Positions 23,308 to 32,113 of a DNA stretch of 64,000 nt are shown here, one piece after another. The first letter of the stretch is position 1. Every line of letters starts with the position of its first letter. Below the pieces are notes generated by a model, which worked only from the letters and a program-made list of their open reading frames with translations, did not search any database and had not been told where the DNA came from. Source of the DNA: Ectocarpus siliculosus (taxonomy: Eukaryota > Sar > Phaeophyceae > Ectocarpales > Ectocarpaceae); NCBI GenBank assembly GCA_000310025.1, contig FN649744.1, forward strand, positions 2,692,377-2,756,376. Direction: 5' to 3'. The translations under genes and the position numbers were made by a program.

Positions 23308-26300
23308 CGACTACTACTGTCCACAATAAAATCCCGAGACGATTTCCGCCAACGGTCAACCAATCGTACCTACTTCAACGCTGGGGGAAACAAACAAAAA
23401 GGAGAACTACAATATCAGGAGCGGCAAGTATTTCTATGATGAGCGAGTAATATTTTTGTCATGTTAGGATCAGGATTTCTGTGATGTTATTTTTATCGAC
23501 AATAGACCTACATAAAAAGAGAGAGAGGTGCGACTAAGACGGCTATTGTATCGGTTCAAGGTCAAGAGAGGGGAACTCCGGGGGTCTCTTCACCTCCTTA
23601 CCTTCTTGAACTGCCACCACTCATCGATGGGTGTCACCTCGATCGTCTGTGGCCGGTTGGGGTCCACCTTGAACGTCGCGTACCTGCTCATTTGCTGGGT
23701 GATCCTAGCCAAGGTGTGATTCCGAGCGCGGGGGGGGGGGCAACCAGGAGAGGGGAAGCACTTGGGGTGGGCGCACAGAGACGATAATGTAGGGTGTTGT
23801 CTGTGTACTGCAAGAGCTTAACGGGGGGGAGGGTCGCCGTAGAGATACCGATGATTCTGCTGGGTGCTGTCTCCTGTGTAATGGTAACGGGGGAGTACGT
23901 CACAGCATGGAGTACGTCATGGAGGTATGTGCTCACTAAGCAATGCGTGTGTCTCACTTGTCGCCGGTGTACTTGATGCCGCCCCCCTGGGCGTGGTCCC
24001 TTCGGTCCTCTAGCGCCCACTGGATGGCTCGGGTCTTGATGGTCCGTCTCTTGAAGGCAGGGCGTTCGAACGCGTCGAACTTCCCGGGACCCTCGTAGTC
24101 CTCGTCCTGACCAGCGATTGTGTTGTTGTGGTTGTGGTTGTTGTTGTTGTTGTTGTTGTTTTTGTTGTTGTTGTCGTCGGCGTCGTTATTCTGCTGGTGC
24201 TGGTGCTGGTGCTGGTGCTGGTGCTTCCGCTAAGTGGTGTGGCTGTTATGTTGTTGTTGTTGTTGTTGTTGTTGTTGCTCTGCTGCTGCTGCTGCTTCTG
24301 CGAGTGGGATTGTTGTTGCTGTTGTTGTAATTGCTCTGCTGGTGCTGCTGCTTCTGCGAGTGGGATTGTTGTTGCTGTTGTTGTTGTTGTTCTGCTGGTG
24401 CTGCTGCTAAGTGGTGGTTGTTCGCTGTTGGTACTGGCGTTGGTGTCACCGTCCTTGCTAGATTCCATCGCATAGCATTCCGAAACAACGACGACAAATA
24501 AACACCCAACGCTACAGCCCGCGGGGTAGTCTCACGACAGCAGTCTCACCCTAAACAGCAGGCAGGAACGATCCTAAATCCGAGAGAGCACCGACAGATT
24601 TCAAGCTCCCGATGCTTCAGAGCAGCGCACAGTCAAATCGTCTTCGCTTGCGTCGTCCCATCAACGAACCCTACCACCCCTCCCCCATTAGTCTAAAGTT
24701 GCACGTTTCCCGCACAAAATAGGGGTACAAACACAGCAGTCGCGTGTGGAGGGAGTGCACAGCGTCAGCTGCCCACCTCACTGTGCTCCTCGGCCTCCTG
24801 CTCCCGGTACATGTAGGCGGGCTTGCTGAAGACGGTCGGGTCGTCGAACGGGGGCCGCGGCACCTGTCATAGTGGATTGTGCCGGCATCCAAACGCAGGC
24901 AGAGGGGGCGAGGAATAGCGGGGCATCGGGGAGTGGGCTGTTAGTGTAGTGTAGACTTGTGTGCGGATGTCTCGGAGTGTTTCAAAAACGAGATGGAGGG
25001 AGGGAGGGAGGGAGGGAGCGAGAGAGGCTGCCTCTTACCGTTGCATTCCTATGTAGTCAGCCGAGAGCGAGACGAGAGACATTCACGTGGTCTCTGGATG
25101 TGTGCAGTCAAACAGAGACGGGAGGAGACCCGGGGAAGCCCAAAAACGCTCCTTCTCGCATTGAAAAAAAAAAGCTCCACAGAGGAGAGGAGTTCTGGTG
25201 CTGCGACCCGGGGGGGCACTCCTCAGCTAGAGAGTTAATTTTTCACACCCTGTACAACTTTAACTAATAACTAACTAAGTTAGTTGTTTGTTGTTTGCCA
25301 GACAACTATCGGCTAGTTGTTCGTAAACACCTAGGTGCGCGCGCTCCTGAAAGAGTAGTCATCTACAGCCAACTAGGTGCGCACGCTCCTGGATTAGTAG
25401 TCATCTACAGCCAACTAGGTGCGCACGCTCCTGAAAGAGTAGTCATCTACAGCCAACTTGGTGCGCACACTCCTGGAAGAGTAGGTGTCTGCAGCCAACT
25501 AGGTGCGCACGCTCCTGAAAGAGTAGGTGTCTGCAGCCAACTTGGTGCGCACCCTCCTGGAAGAGTAGGTGTCTGCAGCCAACTAGGTGCGCACCCTCCT
25601 AGAAGAGTAGGTGTCTGCAGCCAACTAGGTGCGCACCCTCCTGGAAGAGTAGGTGTCCGCAGCCAACTAGGTGCGGACTGTCCTGGAAGAGTAGGTGTCT
25701 GCAGCCAACTAGGTGCCTGGGCAGTTGTCAATATAGAACATGTTCACGTTGTTTGTTGCCCGGGCAATTGTCAACCACAGAATCGCACACACTAACACCC
25801 AAACATAGACAGACACGGGCAGATGTCAAAATAGAACAGTTAGCTGCCGGCGCAGCAGGGGACTACTGCAGACCACGCAGTCGCACCCACAGATACACAC
25901 GGATGGGCAGGTGTCAACAGTCAATACAGAACAGCTGCCGGCGCAGTAGACTACCACCGCACACCACGCACTCTCTCACACACCACCCGACGAGCGAACA
26001 AGCGCACCACATGGCGGCGCATGGCGGCGGCTGTTCCACCAACCGACCCTACGCCAGCACCACCAGCACCACCAGCAGATGGTGGCCAGCAAACAGACGG
26101 AGGGATTGGTTCGTCGGAAGAAGAGGCAGTGACGGTCGATGATGCATGTTCAATTAGTTTTTTTCACGACCCAGTATAATAAGCGGATGTTGTTTGGCAG
26201 GTCTCCCTCGCATAGGAGAGAGCTCCTGGCCATCTGGCTAGGTTGGCGTGTCATGCTCGCGGATCATCACACAGCATGCTTGCGTGTATTGTGGTTCGTT

Positions 26301-27676
26301 TCACCAGGAATAGATCGATAAAGGTTCACAAGGTGTAAGGTTTGGCTGACCTTCCTTGTCTGCACCCCTTTCTGCGCAGAAACAACCTCTCACTGCTACT
26401 ACCACTGTTAATGCGTTCTCCTTGTAATTCCAGGACAGACTATCAACTCTAACTAATAAGCCAGCTAAGTTAGTTGTTAGACAGACAACCACCGGCTAGT
26501 TGTTCGTAAACACCTAGGTGCGCACGATTCTGGACTAGTAGTCATCTACAGCCAACTAGGTGCGCACAAATCTGAACCAGTAGGTGTCCTCAGCCAACTA
26601 GGTGCGCACGCCCCTGAAAGAGTAGTCATCTACAGCCAACTAGGTGCGCACGCTCCTGAAAGAGTAGTCATCTACAGCCAACTAGGTGCGCACGCCCCTG
26701 GAAGAGTAGTCATCTACAGCCAACTAGGTGCGCACTCTCCTGAAAGAGTAGGTGTCTGCAGCCAACTAGGTGCGCACGCTCCTGAAAGAGTAGTAATCTA
26801 CAGCCAACTAGGTGCGCACACTCCTGAAGGAGTAGGTGTCTGCAGCCAACTAGGTGCGCACCCTCCTGAAAGAGTAGGTGTCTGCAGCCAACTAGGTGCG
26901 CACCCTCCTGGAAGAGTAGGTGTCTGGCAAACAACTACCACCTAAAGTAGTTGTACAGGGTGTGTAATTTTTTCTAAGAGGTAAGACCATCATGTCAGGA
27001 ACTACTTGGAAACATAAACATGGTGTGTTTATATACTACTGTAGGAGCAACGGTTGACGATTGGGGATTAAAAGATTAAAAGCGGCGAAACCGAGGGCAA
27101 AACGCGGCGTAATACAGCCGGCAACCCAGCAACCCAGCAAATCAGCAGTCCGTACCGCGTACAGCAGTAGTAGCACAGGGCGGAGCACACAATTATCACA
27201 ACAATGATTCTCAACTGGGTATAATTTGTCGAGGAATATACGGACATCACTGTTTCTCCCCCAAAAGGATAGTACATATCGCCACCAATCCTGCTTGATC
27301 CGACAACGAGTTGCACCGTCCGTTGCACCCCGCACTCCAGACTGCCAATGTACGCACCCACACAGCAGCAATAGTAGCACTATAAAAAATCCGTCCTTTG
27401 CTGTATACCACCTCTGGTTTTATCGTTGACCCGTCACGTGCAAACAGAGAGGCTTACGCTTGGCCGCATGCACACCTTGCGCTTGCTGTCGCCCTTCCCA
27501 ACCCAGATTTCCTCGAAACGGGCGACGTTGGACGGAGGATCTCGAGCACCCATCCGCAACGTCCACACCTTTTCCTCCACCGATACAATGTCGTCGCCCT
27601 TCTTGGGCGGGCCCTTCTTCGCGGGCCCTCCTCGTGCTCCCGCCCCTTCCCTGGCCTTAGCACCAGCCGCAGACAT
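17264..27676 (-). CDS. GTF2F1: TFIIF alpha subunit (RAP74), 12 exons, 531 aa
   Basis: TFIIF alpha joins TFIIF beta to bring RNA polymerase II to the promoter. Exons on the minus strand are 27676-27476, 24863-24777, 24106-23958, 23704-23602, 23160-23041, 22506-22441, 21776-21672, 21152-21030, 20312-20199, 19237-18869, 18262-18170 and 17329-17264; they sum to 1596 nt in frame. Residues about 35-220 form the dimerisation region, with FKVDPNRPQTIEVTPIDEWW followed by NMTVKEAEELM, which parallels the human YYIFTQ...FEAFPVHNWYNF...LTAEEAEE stretch. Residues 278-356 are strongly acidic. Residues 395-405 are poly-Gly from a GGA-type repeat. The C-terminal winged helix (about 460-531) includes INQANVVATLKRYGG, HFVAALKADG, LRAILKK and the end TVWVLKKHFS. 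Length is close to human RAP74 (517 aa). Intron 6 uses a GC donor. The gene diverges from UBL5. Confidence 0.92.
17491..17570. repeat. Three copies of a ~27-bp repeat
   Basis: The word GTACCACCAAATCGTGGCA recurs three times with a spacing of about 27 bp in the last intron of the TFIIF alpha gene. Each unit contains a small dyad, CCACCAAATCGTGG. Confidence 0.75.
19832..20165. repeat. Four tandem copies of an ~86-bp repeat
   Basis: Units begin near CACCATGGTGT at about 19834, 19921, 20007 and 20092. Each contains CCCAAACGGTG (partly lost in the last copy), TTTGAACCG or a variant, and AAAACCGACA. They lie in intron 9 of the TFIIF alpha gene and are diverged from one another by 10-20 percent by eye. 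Confidence 0.8.
21958..22018 (-). repeat. Dispersed repeat family A fragment
   Basis: This carries GCGTACTCATG, GCATGCCTCAGCGGTTAG and CCCATTGATCATGG before another G run. It matches the copy at 38406. It lies in an intron of the TFIIF alpha gene. Confidence 0.65.
22439..22440 (-). other. GC splice donor (GC-AG intron)
   Basis: On the minus strand exon 6 of the TFIIF alpha gene ends CAG and the intron begins GCAAGC. The next exon starts after TTTTTTCAG at 21777. Exon 6 (22 codons) and both neighbours are in phase 0, so the GC donor is the simplest reading; no in-phase GT lies close by. Confidence 0.65.
22799..23000. repeat. CAA-rich simple repeat
   Basis: An imperfect run of CAA and related triplets lies just downstream of exon 5 of the TFIIF alpha gene on its coding strand, where it reads as TTG. 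Further triplet arrays lie at 23271-23312 (CAG then CAA) and 24120-24420 (TTG and CTG on the plus strand) in the same gene. All are intronic. Confidence 0.8.
25330..25714. repeat. 42-bp minisatellite, left subterminal array (~9 units)
   Basis: Units contain CTAGGTGCGCACGCTCCTG, AAGAGTAG, then either TCATCTACAGCCAA or GTGTCTGCAGCCAA. Since 42 is a multiple of three, the array stays open in several frames (a 14-residue repeat with LGAHAPERV), but there is no sign of a real gene. It belongs to the transposon 25244-26964. Confidence 0.92.
26513..26927. repeat. 42-bp minisatellite, right subterminal array (~10 units)
   Basis: The unit and orientation are the same as in the left array, with the two alternative half units (TCATCTACAG and GTGTCTGCAG) mixed along it. 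It ends 37 bp before the right terminus of the transposon. Confidence 0.92.
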
Positions 27677-28026
27677 GGTGTGCCGGTGGGTGCGACACGC
27701 GATGCTATGACAGACGGACCCTAGCAATAAAACGCGGACAGACTTGGACAGACCTGCTGGGGGGCACGCGCAAGAGACAACTGAATACAGACTGGCGGGT
27801 ACCGCCATCCCGGGCGGGGATCGAGTTACTGCCGAGTGCTATCCATGGTGCTGCTGTGTACACAAAACCACCGTCGAGTAGCACCACCATCTTGCCAGCC
27901 CGCCATTCATCCAGGGCTTGGGTCGCAGGGACCTCTGTTGAACCCGTTATATTTTCAAGCGCAAAGGATATATTTGTGAGGTTATCGGGGGGTGACGCAG
28001 ACGACCTCTGTAGATCGGCAGCAGCT

Positions 28027-28068
<42 letters not shown>

Positions 28069-28088
28069 GCAGCGGCAGCAGGGGGACG
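27677..28088. promoter_or_regulatory. Divergent promoter region of TFIIF alpha and UBL5
   Basis: Only 412 bp separate the start codons of the two genes, which point away from each other, so they very likely share a bidirectional promoter. The side nearest UBL5 holds a (CAG)n stretch at 28018-28080 that ends nine bases before the UBL5 ATG and would lie in its 5' leader. I see no TATA box that I would trust. Confidence 0.6.
28018..28080 (+). repeat. (CAG)n trinucleotide repeat in the UBL5 leader
   Basis: About 20 CAG or near-CAG units (interruptions AAG and CGG) end just before GGGGGACG and the UBL5 start codon. Length variation here would change the 5' untranslated leader. Confidence 0.85.
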
Positions 28089-29971
28089 ATGATCGAAGTC
28101 ATCTGCAACGATCGGTTGGGAAAGAAGGTGCGTATGTATGTCGTACCCGCACAACCGTTGATTTGGGCTCTCCAGGCGTGGCTGTAGGCGACGATGGTGG
28201 TCTTCCCACTCGTTGAAGTATGAACACGTCTGCCCCGCACCGGTGCATCCACCTCGCACCCTTTTATCTCTCCGCAAGTACTGCTGTGTACCACACGGGA
28301 GAGCCTGGGGGTAGCCAGGCACCCCGCGTCGCTTCGAAAATAACGAGCGGTGGCCTCCAAGATTTAATTTGGAGCATAGCGGAACGCGCTTGCATCTGCA
28401 GTTGTGTATTGAACTCGGTCAATGACCTCCCATGCCTGTTAGGTTTGGGTTGTGGTACGTCTTTCTCTCATCTACTTGTATAAGGTATGGTACTAATTTG
28501 CGCTGATGTCCGTCGTTTTTTGTGGTGGTCTACATACCTCTACTGTTTGTGCTGATGCCTGTCTCCGCGTGGACGTTGTAAATCCAAGCGCCGAGCGCAC
28601 TAGTGGGTAGCGAGGGACGTGGGCGCCCACTGAAGTACCATCTCTCTCGTGGTCTTGTTGCTTGGTGTCTTTTTGAGGGCCAAGGTTTTAACAGGTGCCA
28701 AACGTCGTGGTTTGTGTATGTTGGACATGCCCGATCACTCACCTCTTTTTGAGGTCTGTCAGCTGACACACCAGCACATGGCTGAATACGGTGAGCGCTT
28801 GTCCAATCGACCAACCACGACCAGCAAAGTCCCTCTCCAGCTTTGGAGGTAACTAGCCCGTGATGCCGTGATCCTGGCACAATAACAACCTCCGGTAACG
28901 CCGTCCGACACGTTGTTTGCCTCAGTTGCTGGTAGCGATCACAACGGCAAACTATGACCTGCTCTGAAAGGACACGAGTACCTGTCCTGTTTGCCGTAAA
29001 AGACTTGGTTGGCCACCATTGCTGGCTTTAAAGGAATGCTACGTTACTTCTGTCCGCGAGTAGTATGTGTCGCAACAACAGGCAGGAACGATCAACGACG
29101 CAGCCTGGTTAGCCAAAGAGTTTATCGGAAGATGTCAACACTTTTCAACGACACAGCCTAGTTAGCCAAAGAGTTTGTTGGACGATGTCAACACTTTCAA
29201 CAACGCAGCCTAGATAGCCGAAGAGTTTGTCGGATGATGTCAACACGTTTTGTACGAAACATCGACGGCAAGGCGATGTTCGAGGGTATAGTTGCGACGG
29301 TAGCCAAAATGATGTCCGACGATATGCCAACATTTTTTTACACATGGCGAGTTTCATCACCCACAAAATGACGAATTGCGCATGTTTGTCACCCACAAAA
29401 TGACAATATTTTGACACATTGGGGACGTTTTATCATCACGCGCACAACAATGTCAATTTGGACAATACGTCGGGTGTTATCACTAACAAAATGAATATCA
29501 CTCACAAAATGAATGCCCCACAGGTGAGGGTGAAGTGCAACGAAGACGACACAATAGGGGACCTGAAGAAGCTCATAGCCGCGCAGGTCGGCACACGACC
29601 AGAGAAGATCCGGATCCAGAAGTGGTATACCGTCTACAAGGTGAGGTCACCGAACACTTGTTTCTGTCTCTCGTGTCTTCGATTTCTGCAGCTGTAGTAC
29701 TCCTCTAGAGCAACTACTGTAGTCTACTGAGATCCCTTGCGAGCACATCGGGCAGTCTCACACGATCAGAGAGGATTCCGCGCAACGCTCGAGCATTGGG
29801 GGAAACAACCAAAGGCGTTCTCCTATGTACACGGCGAGCCCAGTCGCACGCTTCGCCGTTGTTACTTCAGACAACAACACCCTTCGCGGAACATGTGCGT
29901 CAGCTCTGCTACATTTCCTCCGTCTACCCTCGCCAAATCTGTTCCACGTTGCTACCCTACCCTCACTCTCG

Positions 29972-30006
<35 letters not shown>

Positions 30007-30108
30007 GCCCCTCCTGTCCGTGTGTGAATCCCCGCGCCTTAGGACCACATCACCCTTGAAGACTACGAGATCCACGACGGCATGGGATTGGAAATGTACT
30101 ACAACTAG
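28089..30108 (+). CDS. UBL5: UBL5/Hub1 ubiquitin-like protein (3 exons, 73 aa)
   Basis: Hub1/UBL5 is a ubiquitin-like modifier that binds spliceosomal proteins non-covalently and affects pre-mRNA splicing. Exons are 28089-28127, 29524-29640 and 30043-30108, all GT-AG and all in phase 0. The product is exactly 73 residues, the family length. It begins [13 protein letters not shown], continues with [20 protein letters not shown] and QKWYTVYK, and ends [15 protein letters not shown]. The C-terminal Tyr-Tyr followed by one residue is the Hub1 hallmark that replaces the di-Gly of ubiquitin. Intron 1 carries a 53-bp triple repeat and intron 2 a CTG repeat close to its acceptor. The gene is divergent from the TFIIF alpha subunit. 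Confidence 0.96.
29093..29253. repeat. Three tandem copies of a 53-bp repeat
   Basis: Units start CAACGACGCAGCC (or variant) at 29093, 29146 and 29198. Each contains TTAGCCAAAGAGTTT and GATGTCAACACTTT or near variants. They lie in intron 1 of UBL5. Downstream the word TCACCCACAAAATGA recurs four times (29357-29515) with small changes. Confidence 0.85.
29974..30006 (+). repeat. (CTG)n repeat near a splice acceptor
   Basis: About ten CTG units lie 36 bp before the acceptor AG of UBL5 exon 3 (exon starts 30043). Confidence 0.85.
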
Positions 30109-31417
30109 TACCGCCCTTCCCCATTAGAAGCTGGCGCGCTGGTGTTATGCTCGCCAGAATTGTATGCATATCGTATCGGGCATGGGCTGGAGATGGGGGC
30201 GGACACGCTGTTTTGGCGACTCGGCGTAGAGGTGGGGCATGGACTGGAAGTGGGGAAAGAGGGGGCGTGGGCTAAGAATGTGGTAGGGCCGAGCGGGGGG
30301 GCAGACGTCCCCGGCAGTGTCGGTTGACACGTGTATGTAGGCGATGCCGGAGGTTGTAAGATAGGGTTGGCGAGGTGATCAGCATCTGTTGGACGTAATG
30401 TACTCCTTCCACTGTGGTTTTGGTTGGAGCCTTGGAGTTAATACCAAATGAGGTAATGTCTTCCTTTGAGAACGCCCCGCGGGGCGCGAAAAAACTTTTT
30501 TCTCGGGAAGAACACCGTTCAGGGCTTCTCAAAGGTAGGTTGGCGAAAAAAGAGACAGATACAATAACCCCGGGGCGACAAGGCCCTCAAGGGGGCGTTC
30601 GGTCTATGTTTTTCTGTTTGGGCGTCTGCCTTATGCACCTCTCGATGGAACGTCTAGTTCAAGACCTCAACCACATCCATGAAGAAACATACAAAGAACG
30701 AGGGCGATTGGGAAAGGATGCGCCGCTCTCTCTCTTCGTTTGGCCACGCGTTGTCTCGAAATCGGTGATTGTAGTCAGCGGGCAAGCGCCAAGAGTGTCG
30801 TTTGATGCTTCGTGAGTACAGCGGTGTCAAACGCGACATATCAGGTACCTTGCCTGTTGAGGTGTCCTGTACGTAAGGAAGATCTGACAAATCAAAGCTC
30901 TAGGCATAGCAGAACCTTGTTTCGTATCTCATCCGCACACTTTAGGTGTCGTCTTGTCGTAGGTCTCCCGTTTTTATTGGTCCTGAGCTTGCTATGCTGA
31001 GGCCAAAGTTGATTGTGTTTTTGGACGAGGAACATTTGGTCCATGGATTGGCTACTATTTTTTGTTTGTTTGGTGTTGCGGGTGCTTTTGGTGCGCCAGT
31101 AGATCTTTACAACCATGTACGTCAAGCATCAAGAACTCTCTCTACCTGTAATTCCAGACACCCGTCTGATGGACGGCGGGTGAATTCGGTTGCCACCGGA
31201 ACAAACCTGGCATGCTATATGGTTCCGCCCAGGAGAGTGCACTTTATTCTAACGCGAAGCAAACGAACCAGGACAATCTCAAACAGATGTCAAATGACCG
31301 TCTTGCCGAATGGTGCTACATGACGGGGCAATTTCTCGCCAGTATTGATTCCACGCCCCAGACCGTATCCTAGTGTGGCAGGAACATTTCATCTTCCAAC
31401 CAACCCAGGTGGTACGC
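30109..31417. other. Intergenic space between UBL5 and the EF-hand gene
   Basis: The two genes converge on this 1.3-kb stretch. A frame at 30414-30815 is open for 133 codons but shows no known motif and has no splice partner. A short GC-rich dyad, GCCCCGCGGGGC, lies near 30475. I call no gene. Confidence 0.5.
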
Positions 31418-32113
31418 TCAGCTTGTCTTTGCTTGGTCGGCGTCCTCTGCTTGGTTGTCAGCATTGGTTGCCATTGCCTCCTGTTTGCCCACAGAACCAC
31501 ACATTTCTCGAAAATCTGATACTCCTACGCGGCCGTCCCCGTCTCCGTCAGCAGCCTCGACGAGAATGGCTAAATCTTCGTCCGACATTTTCCCGAAACC
31601 AAGGTTGTCAAATATGCTCCTGAGGATCTCCGTGTCCATGAAACCGGTTTCAGAAGGGTCGTAAGCCTGCATGAATCCCATGTATTGCAAGAAAAAGTTG
31701 AGGGTTCAACGCGCCCACAACAAAGCTCGAGACTACCGTACGAGCTTCGGGAACTGGCAAAGTTGTGTGTGAAAACAACAGCAAAACAGCAGCAGTTTAG
31801 ACTATAGAACGTCGAGCAGTATTGTCACAGTCGATTGCATCGAAGAGCTAACCTTGAACGCCTCGGCAACTGGATCGAAGTTTGTGACCTCGTTTTCCAG
31901 CAGAACCTCTCTGAGGTCGTCCATCGTCATCTCCGCCTTATTATTCATGAGAACACGGGCCTCCCTAGCGCTCAACGAACGATGAAATGCCCCAAGTTTC
32001 TTTCGCAATGCGCCGGCGGTGATGACTCCCTTGCCTTCGACATCGAAAAAATCGAATGCGGCTTTGAGCTCCTCTTCACAAACTAAGATCCCTCCTTTCG
32101 CATTTTTTGGCAC
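31418..32113 (-). CDS. EF-hand calmodulin-like protein, two 3' exons (5' end unresolved)
   Basis: Two minus-strand exons, 32113-31853 and 31666-31418, join in phase 0 and give 169 residues plus TGA. The layout is that of a four-EF-hand protein. The first hand (FDFFDVEGKGVITAGALRKK) keeps the fold but has Ala at loop position 12. The second (around LMNNKAEMTMDDLREVLLE) and third (YDPSETGFMDTEILRSIF) are degenerate. The fourth, DGDGDGRVGVSD, keeps the Asp ligands at 1, 3, 5 and an Asp at 12, so probably only this site binds calcium. The acceptor TTGCGCAG before VPKNAKGG shows that at least one more exon with the start codon lies upstream; I could not place it. It could be a centrin- or calmodulin-like regulator. 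Confidence 0.82.

Larger units (their letters stand above)
25244..26964. mobile_element. Non-autonomous DNA transposon, 1721 bp, 8-bp TSD
   Basis: The element begins CACACCCTGTACAACT at 25244 and ends with AGTTGTACAGGGTGTG at 26964, exact 16-bp terminal inverted repeats. The same 8 bp, TAATTTTT, flank it at 25236-25243 and 26965-26972, a clean target-site duplication. Next to each end lies a 42-bp-unit minisatellite, and both arrays are preceded by a related 70-bp leader with GGCTAGTTGTTCGTAAACAC. The central part (25715-26440) has no transposase motif. An 8-bp TSD is known for hAT, P, Merlin and Zisupton-type elements, so the superfamily is open. It lies in intron 1 of the TFIIF alpha gene and makes up two thirds of that intron. 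Confidence 0.88.

Noticed and set aside
24010-24468. 152-codon minus-strand frame rich in Thr, Gln and Asn
   Set aside because: It is a translated triplet microsatellite in another frame; the true exon of TFIIF alpha here is 24106-23958.
25330-26927. CRISPR-like array
   Set aside because: The units are contiguous 42-bp minisatellite copies with no distinct spacers, in a eukaryotic intron.
25295-26934. Long open frames with 14-residue repeats (LGAHAPERV...) on both strands
   Set aside because: They follow from a 42-bp tandem unit divisible by three and lie inside a transposon in an intron.
30414-30815. 133-codon frame as a gene
   Set aside because: It has no motif, signal or splice-consistent neighbour, and open frames of this size occur by chance at this base composition.
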